Both the position numbers and the translations under genes were made by a program. DNA of 64,000 nucleotides, from positions 74,856,647-74,920,646 of the forward strand of contig NC_051069.1 of the NCBI RefSeq assembly GCF_004664715.2, given 5' to 3'. Numbering within the stretch: position 1 is the stretch's first letter; each line of letters begins with the position of its first letter. The notes beneath the pieces were generated by a model that was not told the origin of the DNA, made no database searches, and saw only the letters and a list, made by a program, of their open reading frames with translations. The stretch comes from Peromyscus leucopus (lineage: Eukaryota > Chordata > Mammalia > Rodentia > Cricetidae). Shown piece after piece: positions 44,333 to 57,620 of this stretch.

Positions 44333-46095
44333 TGTCCTGCAAATGTCAGATATATCAATTTAAGCCATATGTGAATTGATGGGGACATACTTGACTGTTT
44401 GCAACTGCCAACACATATGAAGCATTCACTCACATTTTCCAAAGCACTTTTTCTTTGTGTACTTAATTCCATAGCACTTGTCTTTTCTGACACAAGTTCA
44501 AACTGGAGTCTGGACTTCAGACATCAGGTAGAAAACACAAGCTCATATTTGTGTTTGGAAGGGATCTCGAGTGGATCGTTTCCAAGTCTTTGAAGATATT
44601 TAATGTAGTCATTTTCGTTAATTGCTCTTAACAAGTAATTAATACTGCTTCAGGGTTTCTCAGGAACTGCCGTCTCTCAGATGCTGGGCTTGGGCTATAG
44701 ACCATTGTACAGCTTCCAGACTCCTTGATTGCTGCCTTTCACAGAAGTCTTGAAGTAAGAGCAGGGGAGATTTCGAGAAGGGACCCATTGCTTAGAGCAA
44801 GGGAGAGGAGGGGGATGGGGACTTGTTGTTGCTCCACTTTCCTTGGCTTTTCTTTGTAAAGTGTTGAACTTTGGGCCTGCTCACAGAAAACTTCACCATA
44901 GTTCTGCCGAGTGGAATTCCTCTCCCCCTCCCCCCCTTGAGTAAAATTATCTAACACAAGTAAAGGTTAAGGGAAGTAAATATTTATCTCAGTGGTTACA
45001 AACAGTGCATTTTAACAAGTTAGCAGCAGACTCCACCGCTCATCGTGTGGCTCCAGCTAGATGCCTGACCCTGTCTGCAGGCATGCGTGCAGGCCTGGCC
45101 ACAGGCCTCACCCCACAGTACGCACACAGCCCCTTCACCCACAGGAGGTGAGGCCTCCTTGCTCCTGCCGTCCTTGACCCCACGGGAGGATGCTCCCCAT
45201 AGGCCTCAAGGTATCAGCAGGAACCCACTCCAACAGGCAGTTCCAGAGAGGAGAGACAGGCTCACAGCCGTCTTCTTGAGAACTGTCTCCTTCTCTCCAC
45301 TCTGAGGACGCCGGTAAACCAGCCACGACAGGTGCTTCCGTCAACTTTCCTTTGTCTAAATTCTTCAGAGACCAGGAGGGAGGTGCTAAGTTTGAACTGG
45401 CAAAGATTTCTTTATTGTAACCTACAAAGATGCCAAGTCCTTGCCGCTCAACTACTGAGCTGAAAAGATTTATTTTTTGACCCAGACCCTCAGTTTCTAT
45501 GCTAGGAAAAAGAAATCCCTAACTATAAAGCAAAAGCAATTAAAGGGTAATCTTTGAAAACAGAATGAAGTACACTCACGCAGTGTGCTACAGTCCTTCT
45601 ACCCAGAGGCTGCATTTCAGTTACGAATCAGATTCGCAGTTGACTGTTCATTCTGTAATCACTAAGCAGCATGGATGACGGAGTACTCAGCAACCCCTTT
45701 TCATCTCTCTCTTCTGCCGTTCCTCAGGCCTTCCCCAAATCTTTTGTTCCAGCCTGTTTTAGCAGAGCTCCCGTAGCCATCCTCTGCCTTCTCTATGCTG
45801 TGGCTTTATGCCATGGGAAGTCTAAAGCTTTTAGTGACTGCACTTCCTGGGTATGAAGGGATGCTCCCCAACCAGAGGACTTCAGTCTTCATCTTTTAAG
45901 ATGTTTGTCCTGACTCTGCTTCATAATAAATATCCTCAGAATGCCCAGGGCCAGTGGACCCGTGCCAAGTACCCAATGACGCCTGTGCGGCCAGCTAAGC
46001 TCAAGAGGCAACTGCTACAGTAACATTTTTCATTTGTTATAAACTGTTTATGAAATTGCCTCCAGATAAAAGGACAGAACTTGAAGCATAATTAG

Positions 46096-46388
46096 CAACT
46101 GGGAAGACAGCTCAGGGGGTAAGAACACTTGCTGTGAAAGCTTGAGGACCCGAGTTCAATGCCCAGTACTTCTGTAAAAAGCTGGGCATGGCTGCATGTG
46201 CCTGAACCCTGCGCCAGGAAGTGAGAAGATATTCTGGAAGCTTGCTCAGCCAGCCTGGCAGAAACAATGTTTCTGGTTCAGTGCGAGCCCCTGTCTTAAA
46301 TGAGTAAGGAAGAGAGCAGTAGAGAAAGACAGTTGATATCCTCCTCTGGCTTCCCCAGTAGGCACACCCATGTACATGCATGATGCAT

Positions 46389-46436
<48 letters not shown>
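46096..46436 (+). repeat. B4-type SINE ending in (CA)n
   Basis: 'ctgggaagacagctcagggg', 'gaggacccgagttcaatgcc' and 'gctgggcatggctgcatgtg', with a long CA tract (about 46388-46434) in place of the tail. Confidence 0.8.
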
Positions 46437-46614
46437 GAGCACACATGACTCCAAAGGTTTAGGAACATTGTGAGGTGGTAGGACTAGGCAACAGAGCCTC
46501 AATTTAGCCAGCCATGGATCACACCACAGGGCTGCAGCTGGCTTCAAACCTACACTTGAGGTCTGCACAGTCAGACCAGGATCTAACACCAGGAACATGG
46601 ACTTCATCACGAAT

Positions 46615-46705
46615 TCTGTGTATGTGTGCTCATGTGTGAAAGTGCATCCTTGCACATGAATGTGTGTCTGTGTGTGTGTGCACACACACACACACACACA
46701 CACAA
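46615..46705. repeat. TG-rich and (CA)n simple repeats
   Basis: TGTG-rich stretch to about 46680 followed by a perfect CA run to 46704; the two can pair as a (TG)/(CA) hairpin. From 46706 to 47779 nothing is recognised. Confidence 0.85.
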
Positions 46706-47779
46706 GCTTGGCTCTGCCTGTTCTCTCCTGTAAATCTCCTTTTCCTAAGCTGTAAGCAGCCTTGAAATGGTGAGAAATCTGGGCTCGCCCTCTCCTGCCA
46801 CCCACCTCTGATGCAGCAGGCTATCAGAATTGCTCTGGATCTTGATCAATTCTTTCAGGCATTACTTAGAAAGAACTGGTAGATCACAGGATAACTTTAA
46901 CATTAACAGGGTCACTTAAGTGATTTTTTTTTTAATTTTCTTTTTCTGGCTATCAGTTACAGAAAAGAATAACAAAAGAATAAGAGAAATTAGATTATTA
47001 GAGAAACAATTTCTTCACCACTTAAAGGGTCTTTTTAGTTAGAAAAATGTCAAGAGCAAATGTCAACATATTAATTTTTGTGAAGGGAGAGCATTCATAT
47101 AAATAAGGCAAGAAGACTCAGTTAATCTGACTTACTCAACAACCTTGATGCATCATGACTGCCCACTTAAAATTAAGGAGGAATGAGTTGGCAGGCTGAG
47201 AAGTAGTTCTTTCTGAAGCCTAGTTTACAGAACCAGCTTGGTACGGAGCCTTTTTCTTAATGTATCAAGGTTTTTGTAAAATGATAGAACAAATGAAAAT
47301 GAAACACAGCATTTTTTTTCTCCCCCTAGAAAGAATAGTTGTGCTTTTCAGTGTTTCTGCATGGTGCTGTGCCCTCCTGGGGACACAGCACTCACAACAG
47401 CGATAAGTGCTTTTCAGTAAAAGTTCATTTACATTAAGTAAAAAAAAAAAATCCTTTTAGACAACTCACAGAACCTGGCTGCCTCTGATTAATTTGGTGC
47501 CTACCCTCAGGTTTAAATCGCTCACTTCTTCTTCACTTTGCACTCTTCTAACAGCTTCAAAAGTGAGTTGAGCCCACTTGGACATTTGCCGCTTACAATG
47601 TACATCATTAAGAAAATATGCACATTTCAGAAAAGCAAACTATACTGTTTATTTTTGGGAAATAATTTTCTTTTTTAGCTGAAAATCATAGTAACTTATA
47701 TTGTTACAGAATTTTAAAATTCTGATTTTTCTAAACATGTTGAATAACCACAGTATGCCGTCTTAAGAAATTAAATATT

Positions 47780-48000
47780 GGGACTGGAGATATGGCTCAG
47801 TGGTTACAAGCACTTTCTGCTCTTGCACAGGTGATTGGTTCCCAGCATTCACATGGTGGCTCAACCATCCCTAACTCCAGTTCCAGGGGACCCGACAGAC
47901 ACCCTCTTCTGACCTTCAAGAGCACCAGGCATGCGTGTGGTGCATACACACATATACATGCAGGCAAAACATTCATACACATAAATATTTTTTAAAAATC
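47780..48000 (+). repeat. B2/B3-type SINE, near full length
   Basis: 'gggactggagatatggctca', 'gtggttacaagcactttctg', 'cacatggtggctcaaccatc' and 'ctccagttccaggggacccg', with an A-rich end. From 48001 to 49775 nothing else is recognised, apart from an (AAAC)n run near 49187-49210. Confidence 0.9.
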
Positions 48001-49784
48001 TATGAAAAAAATGTTTTAAAAAGTAGCAGGGAGACCAATGAACAGCTTCTTTGTGCTGCTTTCCCCACATAGATTATTTCTAATTTTTGTGCATCTAGTA
48101 GGTAATTTTCCTGGGCCATTATTTCCTCCCAGAAAACAGGAATATGTCTACTATAATTCTGTAGATGGAAAATACAAATATTCCCATAAACATATTTTGG
48201 ACATTCGTTTGAAACACTTACTCCTCTCCAAAGAAAATGCATTTTCTTATCACACACAGTTCAAAAAGCAGGAAACATAGCTTTCTTATTTCCTATTAGC
48301 TCACATGAAAGGATTCCTGTCCATTTATTTTCATTTGGTTGACAGAAAGGCATGCATTTCAGTAAGAACAAATAAATGGAATAGAAGCTTAGAAACTGGT
48401 GTTGGTTTTAACTGCCAGCCAGCCTGTTTATATCGTGAGGACATAGGACTTTATGATGTGTTTCGAAGTCTTGCTTGTGTGGACGAGGATGCTGGGGTTT
48501 GGCAAGGGACTTTCAGAGTTGGTAATGACTATGGAATCAACTGTGCTGTGTAAGTGTCTTGGCCTCTCTCACTTCCCATGTGCGTAGCTTTTGTGAGTTG
48601 CAAATTTCCCGTTTATAATATGCACCCCACAGTATTTACTACAAAGTGCATGCCAAGTTAGCAGCACGCACAGAGTACTTGGCAAATAGAAAATGTCCAA
48701 TACATATATCTCTTGTTGTATCTGATTCTTCCCCTGTCCATCTGATAAGCTTACCTATTATTTAGGTTACATACTTATTTTTCATTTATTCATAAAATAT
48801 GCTACTTTTCATTGTTATAACTAAACCTCTACTTCAGGCAATGACTTTCACATCAGACAAAAAGGAGTTTACTTAGCCATAGTTTAAGGCAACTAGACAG
48901 TGTCTGAGGACGAGGCCAAACTTCAGCAGGATTTTCACTTTTCAGCTGGGAAATCCAACCGAAGGAAATGTAATGGACTGGATGAACATTACACCATACA
49001 TAACATCAGAGCAAATATCATCCCAGAAACAGAAGTGCCAAGGACTCATAATTTTTTCCTTTTAGCAGAAAAAAATAGTTATATCATGAAGCAACTGATG
49101 GGATTGATTTTATAAGATGATGTTTAAAACATCAACCAGGGGAACTTAGCTTTCCTTCACAGTTGGTGTTTATTCCTGTAATAATAAAAACAAACAAACA
49201 AACAAACAAGTCCCTCAAAGCAACAACAACCCCCTCTCAACTTTCTAATGCACTTTGACTGTCTTGCTTGTTCTGGACAGAAAAAAAAAAAGCTATTTTG
49301 AAGTGATAAAAACATTTTCAAAATATCATGCCAAAGGGAAGAAATAAAATATTTCCCTAGTACCCCATCTAATGCTTAGTTTCAGGTCTGTGCTTGGCAT
49401 TTCATGAGAACTCTGGCACTGCACTGGTAGCCATGAGTTTCCTCGTGTGTACACACATCTTTATTTATTGTGGAAAATCCTATTCACTGGCTGTATTTGT
49501 ATTTCTACTTTGTGGTTTGTATCTCTACTATAATTTTTGTTATATATGACTGCTCACTTTTGTTTTCACCAAAATATGTTATTTACCTGCACCACAAAGT
49601 GTTCTCAGTGTTAATCTGTATCTGACAGATTAAAAAAAGTCAATATGATGACCTAATTCCCCGGTCCAGTTGAAAATCTTTCTACCTGATTAACCACCTG
49701 ACAACTGCAGAATGAGAAAACTCCTCGAATTGTGTTCTGTGTTCACTTCAGATGGAGAGGTGCCTGCTGCTCTTTTCAAATCAT

Positions 49785-49788
<4 letters not shown>

Positions 49789-49825
<37 letters not shown>

Positions 49826-49972
49826 GTTTTTCGAGACAAGGTTTCTCTGTGTAGCTTTGCGCCTTTTCCTGGAGCTCACTTGGTAGCCCAGGCTGGCCTC
49901 GAACTCACAGAGATCCACCTGGCTCTGCCTCCCGAGTGCTGGGATTAAAGGCGTGCGCCACCACCGCCCGGC
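49789..49972 (-). repeat. Young B1 SINE with exact 13-bp target-site duplication
   Basis: A poly-T of about 35 nt (the A-tail on the minus strand) is followed by a full B1 complement ending 'ccaccaccgcccggc'. Flanked by TCAAATCATTCTT at 49776-49788 and 49973-49985, an exact match. The body has the cricetid-like 'tagctttgcgcc' variant. Confidence 0.97.
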
Positions 49973-49985
49973 TCAAATCATTCTT

Positions 49986-52324
49986 AAGAGTTCAGAAATC
50001 TTATCATGAGCCTATTATTAATCCACCCAACATGATTAATTAGTTCAGTTGGCCAGAGCCCTATATTACTCATACTGCTTAATGTCTGTTCAGATGTCCA
50101 AGACATATAGTCTCATGCAAGAAAAAAAAAGTTTGCATTACTTAAATGGTGTTCTAGCCACGAAATAAACAATGTACTCTTCTCTTCCACCAACCAAGCA
50201 CTTCTTTGCCCTCTCTGGGTCCCCAGTGAACTACAGCTTGTTAAATCTAGATACACCGGGACATCAGGTCCCCTCTGTAACAAGCAAAGGGGTCACCACC
50301 AGGAGATGCACAAAACTGCCAGCCAGTTTGTCTCCCTGATTTAATGAGTGTGTGCTCTTGCTTCCTGGGTCAACTCTTGCACCCTGGCTCTGTGCTCCAT
50401 GGGAACACCTGGGATTCTGCAGCCTTGCTGCGTGTGGAGAATGGCACCAAAATAGGCCTGCTAAGATGTCCAGGATGGATTGCTAGATGTAGTGAGTCAC
50501 CTCTGGAATCCAGAGCTCCATGCTTTGTGCTTTTCGTTTGCATCCTTAGGCATTTCAGCAAAGCAAATGGCAATTACAAGTGAAAAACTTAGATATAAAA
50601 GCAAGGCTTTTCTCTTTCTAATGAATAGGAATATAAAGGGCAAATAATGCCTTGGGCTTAGATAACCCTTTGCAACTACTCTTAAGAGTTGCATCAACAA
50701 AGGCTTTCTAGTAAATGCATGGTATTCTACTAACAATGCAAAATGTATTTCTCTACTCAGTACAGATTTCTGTATTTACTTTTCCACCTGTTTGAAATGA
50801 ATAATTAGGTCTCCTGTGCTGTTCATGCAGATTTCATTTGGGTTTTCACACCAGAGCTATTGGTCAAGTTCTCCAAGGCCCCTTGGCTGAGCTGCCATGC
50901 TCATGAGACGAAAGCATTAGACAGTGCAGCCTCGCAGAATACACAGGAGGAGGTCTGCCACACAGAAGATCTGTTTTATTCATGCCTCATGTTTAATGAT
51001 CAAAGAGCTATGCTGTGCTGGTTGGTAGTATGCACCTACAGTAAGGCCAGAGGTAGAACTTGACAACAGCAAAGGGGTGATGGAATATAATGGACTGATA
51101 AATATGGATGCAAGGGTCAAAGAATGGAAGTTGCTTCCCATTTGAAGAAGAGCCACATGCATTTTAATGTAACTCCATGCCTCAAATCGATTCAAGGGCC
51201 ACAGTGTGCTGTATTCAGTAAACATCTACTATGGCAAGCCAGAGAGACATATTCTTGAGGAAAAGAGAATGGTAAACCTAGAGTAGAAAGGAAGGACCTA
51301 GAAAGGAAAACTCAGAAATGGCGGCACCGAGGCCAGACCTAAAGAAAAACAGGTCTGAGTAGATGTCTCTTCTAAGTTATTGAAGACATGGAGAGAAAGA
51401 GGGATCATGGCTAAGGGAAATGCAGGTAAAAACTTGCAAAGTTAACATCACTTGGCAGTTTGAATTTGCCTTAACAACCTCAGGATGTTATGCAGAGCTT
51501 CAAGTGTTTTGTCGGGTTCACGGAATGGTAGTCTTTAATGCCTCAGGTTCGAGTTCAGATGACAAATGATGATCTGCATTTGTAAAAAACAGATTAGTCA
51601 GAATTTTCAAGTAACCATGGTAATATCTATCTGCCTTTACAGGTATGGAGTGCTGCCCTGTCCCTGTTGCCGTTCACTTGCAGAGGGGAGAAAATTGAGA
51701 CTTTAAATGAAAAAGTGAACTCAGTTGCACTGGTCCAAGTGAAAATGCAGCCCCCTCACTCTGCTCACAGGTACTGTCTTTGATGCATCATACCTTACCC
51801 AAGTTCTTGGGTCCCACGTTGGAAAATGTGGGATAATCTTAAAAACTTCTAAGGTGTACACAAATTCACTTAGGCTAGCTAAAGAGGACTCACTGTATGA
51901 CCACACGAGTTTTAGCTTTTTTAATGAGTTCAGGCGCTGGCCCAACTGCCTTAGGGTCAGACTGCCCGAATGATACGGGTGGTGTTGCTTTTGTAGAAGT
52001 AAGTTGTAATGAAGTAAAAACAATTACCAAGAAACCAGGCTGGTTCGAAACTTGAAGTTCTGTCATGGCCTTGTGAGTTCTCTGGTTATAGACATGAGCC
52101 ACCATGTACAGACGGAGAATATATTCTTTTAAAAAAGTTTTAGTTATTAGTTATATATAATAATGGGTTTCATTATGATATTTTCACACGTGTGCATAAT
52201 CTGTTTTGCTCATATTTATATAAAAATCCATTATCCTCTCCTGTTCCTCTCCCAGTTGCATTAATCCTCTAACTAACTTGTTCTCCAATTGTACCATATT
52301 TTTCTTCAATGACACAGTGAATTT
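49986..52324. other. Intergenic, mostly unique sequence
   Basis: No gene recognised. A possible B1 scrap ('gacatgagccaccatgtaca') lies near 52085-52110. Short frames on both strands have no family features. Confidence 0.5.
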
Positions 52325-52600
52325 CCTTTGGATTATTTACAGGAGTGTGGGCCCTTTAGCAGTGGCAACACCATGGGAAGAAAATGCCTTTCCGTCACCC
52401 ATCAGTCATTAACAGGCATACATTTTCATGAAGAGGTGGGGACTCATGAGCCCCTTACCCCTCCATGACAGGTCCACCTTTGTGAAGAACTTATGCAGGG
52501 AATCATAACTCTGTACATTAAGAGTGGAATAGCACTGTTATGCCTGGAAGACAGCCTGCCACACCTCTGTCTCCTGCTACCCATTTCTTACATTCTTCCA
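52325..52600 (+). repeat. Rodent L1 (Lx-type) 3' UTR fragment
   Basis: 'gtgggccctttagcagtggc', 'aacaccatgggaagaaaatg', 'catgagccccttacccctcc' and 'cctggaagacagcctgccac' match the older rodent L1 3' UTR. From 52601 to 53479 nothing else is recognised. Confidence 0.65.
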
Positions 52601-53479
52601 AGCCTTCTTAAAAGTTGATAGGCTGCAAGAAGCAAGAATTTCACTGGGCAGGACCGGATCTGGGGCCTGGAGATACCGGAGAACTGGACCAACCCACACA
52701 GACTGTGAGAACCAATTTGTAAGTTCTCAGGAATACTGTGATCCATATTTTAACTCTAACCATTAATAAAAGTTGAATTATGTTAACTTAAAATACAAAA
52801 GTACTAAATACTAAGAATGTATCATATCCTGATTATTCATCTACTTTTTGTTATTTGTATCATTGTGATTATGTCTACTTGAATCAATTGATATAAACAT
52901 TATAAGTAGCATGCTGCTATGCATTTCTTCCTAACTCCATGTTCAGTATGCCCTAAAACAGTGGTTAGAGAATTCACGCAAGAAAAAATGGCAAGCAACA
53001 AGTCTTGAGTTCTCTAGGGCCTGCCATCTTTTATTATGAATAAAGTTTTATTGGCACACATCCATGACCATGCATTTATGCATTGTCTTGAGTAGCTTCA
53101 TGGTACATTAGAAGAGCTAGATGATTATGACAAAGGCTTATAACCCACAAAATCTAAAATATTTACTGTTTGATTCATTTATGTTCTTTATCTATACTTA
53201 AAAATATAAGGAGGAAAAGGATACAGAGTTTAAATACACGTGGTATTAGTAGCTGCTACAGTGTGAATAGTGTGGAAGCCTGAGGGATTATTGGAATCTA
53301 TCTGATTCAATAGCCACTCATATTGATTAATGAATGGTATTGTAACATTAAGTGTGCTGAGCCAAACAGGTTTCAATTTAATGAACATAATTTTTATAAG
53401 GAAAAAATGGCTTAATACATACATGTCAGACTCCATGACAATTTCTTCGTTTTGATGAAGTATCAGTAGATAACTTTAC

Positions 53480-54365
53480 TTCATTAGAAGGTTTATTATT
53501 AGAATGTGGAAAATCAGTGCTGTCGAAGATGTGAGAATGTGGAGAAATTGAATACCTGTGTGTTATTGGTGGTCATACAAATGGTGCCCAAACTACGGAA
53601 AATAGCATTAAAAATAGAATAAAACTATTATTTTGGATTAAATTAACAAAACCATTATCATCTAACAGGCCCATTCCTTGGTGACTATTCAAGAGAATTG
53701 AAAGTCAAGTCTTGAGGTACTTAGAGAATTGTGTTCATAGTAGCTTTATTCACATAGCCAAGGGATAGACACAGCCTGTCTCTATCAATGTATGGATGGG
53801 TCCACATATCTGGTATATGTGCAATGGTTGTGGTATATATAAAAGAGTGTGGTATATATGCAATGGATGTGGTATATATGCAATGGGTGTGGTATATATG
53901 CAATGGATGTGGTGTATATGCAATGGATGTGGTATATATGCAATGGATGTGGTATATATGCAATGGATGTGGTATGTATGCCATGGTCCATGCATACAAA
54001 AGGTACGAAACCTTAAGGCATGCTACCACAGGAATGAGTCTTACGTATGTTACACAAAGTAAAATAAGCCAACAACCAAAAGAAAAATACTTGTGATTTC
54101 ACTCAGATGAGGTATCCAGAGAGATCAAACTCATAGAAATAGAACCAGAACAGTGGTTCCCAGGGGCTGAGATGGGGAGGAAATAAAGAATTATTGTTTC
54201 ATGAGTAGACAGTTTTCATTTTATGAAATGAAAAACTTCTGGGCATTGGTTACATAACAGTGAGAATGCATTTACCCAACTAAATTAGATGCTTGAATTT
54301 ATCAAGGTGCTGCATACTGTGTTGTATGTATTTTACTGCAATCAGAAACAGTCAGTGAATTGAGA
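53480..54365 (+). repeat. Ancient L1 3' UTR with an internal minisatellite
   Basis: Ordered L1M 3' UTR motifs: 'gtgttattggtggtcataca', 'agtagctttattcacatagc', 'tggttcccaggggctgagat', and 'gcatactgtgttgtatgtat'. A 20-bp tandem array lies at 53812-53987. From 54366 to 55034 nothing is recognised. Confidence 0.75.
53812..53987 (+). repeat. Minisatellite, 20-bp unit GGTATATATGCAATGGATGT, about 8.8 copies
   Basis: Units start at 53812, 53832 (19 bp, degenerate), 53851, 53871, 53891, 53911, 53931, 53951 and a partial at 53971. Central copies are nearly identical. The unit resembles the L1 3' UTR sequence in which it sits, so it arose by local duplication. Confidence 0.95.
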
Positions 54366-55034
54366 CCCAGATCTCATTTGTCACATTATAGCCGAATTGC
54401 AACCACGTGTTGGCTATGGCTGTACTCGTTAAAATCAACTTAAGTGTTCTGTGAGAATTAGTTGACCATCTGGATTCTAAAATTCTTGAACATCTTCATC
54501 ACCTATAAAATCTGTGCTATATATCCTTTATATCAGTAGAGAATAAACATACATACAAATAAGTATTCATACAAATCCCCATGTAGAGATCAGCTGTCAA
54601 AACTCAGCTCTCTACGTGGAATCTACTTTAGGAAGAAGGACTGGCATGCGTGTAGGGTCTGTATTTTGTTTCTGATGCTTCTCTACTTACACACCTCTGG
54701 ATAACCTGCTTAGATGTGCATGTCTTACTTTCCTCACATGTTAAGTGGGGGAATGGGCCAACCTAATAACCTATAAGTTTATTTTCTGCTACATACATTT
54801 ACAACCACATCAGACTGAGGGGTCCATGAAAGTAAGGGCTGCTTTCCATCACTGTGTTTTCAGAAACACTCAGAGTAGATCTTTCCATGCTCGACTAATG
54901 TCTACCACAATAAATCGAATAATGTTTTTTCTCAAGATGGAGCTCCACAAAGGGGAGTGGCTAATATTTCAAGATTATTCTGCACAAGTTGCTGTGTCAC
55001 ATTTAATTCTTTTAAACTTATGCAGTAGGGATAT

Positions 55035-55165
55035 CTCTTAACTCCTTATTACAAACAAATGAAATGAGGTCTTAGAGCTCTCATACCTGGCAAGTTGCAC
55101 ACAGATTAGAATTCAAGTTTGTTTCATGTCACAGAAACCCTTTTAACCACTGTGTCACCCTGTTT
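55035..55165 (-). repeat. MIR SINE
   Basis: 'gaggtcttagagctctcata' and 'cctggcaagttgcacacaga' with 'ttagaattcaagtttg' match MIR on the minus strand. Confidence 0.55.
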
Positions 55166-55184
55166 CTTATCAAGAATGACAGTC

Positions 55185-55478
55185 TCAGGCTGGAGAGATT
55201 GTTTAGTTAGTAAGGTGATTGCTGTGCATGCATGGGGATCCAGGTTTGGCTCTAAGAATCCACATAAAAACACTGGGCATGGTGGTGCACGCCTGTAATT
55301 CCAGCGTAGGAGAGGTGGAGATGGGCTGGTGATCCATAGCTAGACTATCCTAGTAGTGAGTTCAGGCCAAGTGAGAGGCTTTGTTCCAAAAGAAAACAAG
55401 ATAAGGAAGTATGCCTGAGGAACAACACCCAAGGTTGAACTCTAGGCTCTGCACACATGTGCACACCCACCTACGCAC
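55185..55478 (+). repeat. B4-type SINE
   Basis: 'caggctggagagattgttta' head, 'ggatccaggtttggctctaa', 'ctgggcatggtggtgcacgc' and 'tgtaattccagcgtaggaga', then a CACAC-rich tail. Confidence 0.75.
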
Positions 55479-55537
55479 ACAGACACACAGACACACGCAC
55501 ACACGCACGCACGCACGCACGCATGCACACACGCACA
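55479..55537. repeat. Simple repeat (CACA/CACG)n
   Basis: Alternating purine-pyrimidine tract with seven or more CG steps. From 55538 to 56234 nothing is recognised. Confidence 0.9.
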
Positions 55538-56234
55538 AGGTCTTCCCTGCGATGCTGATTATGAGAAAGACCTCTGTCGTGCTAGAAAGGGAAACACCAA
55601 GCTGTCCTTTATACTACTCAGCACCACACTGGAAGTGGTAACGTCTGTTACAGCCTTGGAGAGCCTTGTGTTTGAGGCTTGTCACTGTGACGCCACTGGT
55701 GGGAGGGGGGAGGTCTTTACAGGGTGGATCCTGGTGGGATCTTTGGACTAATGCTCTTGAAGGGAGTAATTACTGGGCCCCAGTCTCCTTTCTCTTGGCT
55801 TCTTGGTCATGGGTCAAGCAGTTTTGCTCTCATTTGAATTTCTGCCATGATGGACTGCTCTTGCCAAACTGAAAAGATGTGGGACCACTGGATCTCAGAC
55901 TAAAATTTCTCATATTGTGGGATAAAATGAAACATTTGATCTTTATTAATTGCCTCTGATACTTTACTATAATCCAAGGCCAAATAACAGCATATTAAGT
56001 TAATACATCTCAAGACTTCAGTGATAGATTCATTTGTGATTTATCTAAAAGGCTGATTTTGGTATGTGTGTGTGGGGGGGTGATGTCTCATCTCGTACCT
56101 ATTCAAAATCGCTGGTGATGGGGCCAGGAGGCCACTCTTATCTGAAGTGTGATATTTGATGTCAGGAGCACTGTTAGAGAACAGCAATGTAGATCAGGGT
56201 CGTTCAAACTTTGTTTTCAAGGCTTGTTTGTGAA

Positions 56235-56410
56235 GCTTTGTTATATATTCACATGAGCACTGGAATGCAAGTGCCTACAGAGCCTAGAATGGTGTCAGAT
56301 CTCTTGGAGAGTTACAGGTGGTTGTGAGTCACCCACTGGTTGCTAGAAACTGAACTCCGGTCTTCTCCAAGAGCGGTACGTATTCAACCACTGATCCATC
56401 TCTAGCCCTG
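56235..56410 (-). repeat. B3-type SINE, diverged
   Basis: 'agagttacaggtggttgtga', 'ggttgctagaaactgaactc' and 'accactgatccatctctagc' are the complement of B3. Confidence 0.7.
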
Positions 56411-56831
56411 CATTCAGGCATTTTAAATTACAAACAAGAGTGAAGAAAACATTATATTGTGACTCAACACTTAAATACACAGATCCACAATCATGGGCAT
56501 TCTGACAATTTTCTTTCTTCAAAATAATCCTCTGTTCTATCTTTTAAAGATACTGGTTAGGATCCTTGTATTGATTTTATGTCCCATTGACTGGTCATAA
56601 CCTGCAGTGTATAAAATACTGATTTTAGAAGATTTATCCTTGTACCACCTATGTTTTGTCTCCCTGATTTAAAATTGTTCCTATCAGTGAGAAAAAAAAA
56701 AAAATCACCTGTCATGCTTGCACACTTCACTTAACCCTTGGGCCAGTCTAGGCAAGAATGAACTTGCTCAAGGTCTCTCTTGTCCTAGAGTAGGGGGATT
56801 GGGAGGTTGTTATTTGAAGTGTTAGCGAAGT

Positions 56832-56888
56832 GAACCGTGAGCCTTTAGTACACTAGGCTCTACCCCAGAGCTATATGCTTAGCCCACT
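56832..56888 (-). repeat. ID-type SINE fragment
   Basis: 'agtacactaggctctacccc' and 'agagctatatgcttagccc' are a diverged complement of an ID head. The flanks 56411-56831 and 56889-57133 show nothing recognisable. Confidence 0.5.
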
Positions 56889-57133
56889 TGTAAGTATTTT
56901 TGACAGCTCCATGTAAATAGTAAGGTCCGCTCATCTCACTACCCCATCGGACATGAGCCATGACAGGCGAGCATCATTGGGGTTAGTTTGCCCTTCCCTA
57001 CCGCAGCTCTCAGGCAGACTGAAGGGCTCCGAGCCTCCCCACACCAGTCAGCACCACTGTGCTTGCTCTGTTCCCGGGCCGGATGTAGATGTGCAACTTC
57101 TTTTCTTCCCTGAGATTGTCCATCAAGGGGCAT

Positions 57134-57212
57134 TTGTGTGTGCGCGCGTGCGCGTGCGCCCGTGTGTGCCGGTGCGTGCCCGTGCGTGCCCGTGCATACG
57201 TGCGTGCGCGTG
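57134..57212. repeat. Alternating GT/GC tract
   Basis: 'gtgtgtgcgcgcgtgcgcgt' then GTGC/CCGTGC units: near-continuous purine-pyrimidine alternation with many CG and GC steps. Confidence 0.85.
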
Positions 57213-57379
57213 TTTAATTTGGTTGGGAGTTTTACTTCCCTGCTGTTCCTGAAACAATTTCATTTACGTTTATTTAACCAAGTCTTTTTGCTTTTATTCA
57301 GGAATTAAGATAAGAAGCTCATCTCAGGGCTGTTTTTATGAGATGAGTCAGTGAAAAATCAAAGACAGGAAAAGCAGAG

Positions 57380-57620
<241 letters not shown>

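Noticed and set aside
53812..53987. Possible CRISPR-like array
   Set aside because: Units are contiguous without spacers, and the host is a mammal. It is a minisatellite.
53721..54096. Repetitive proteins in several frames on both strands
   Set aside because: They come from the 20-bp minisatellite, which cycles through all frames; no real gene.
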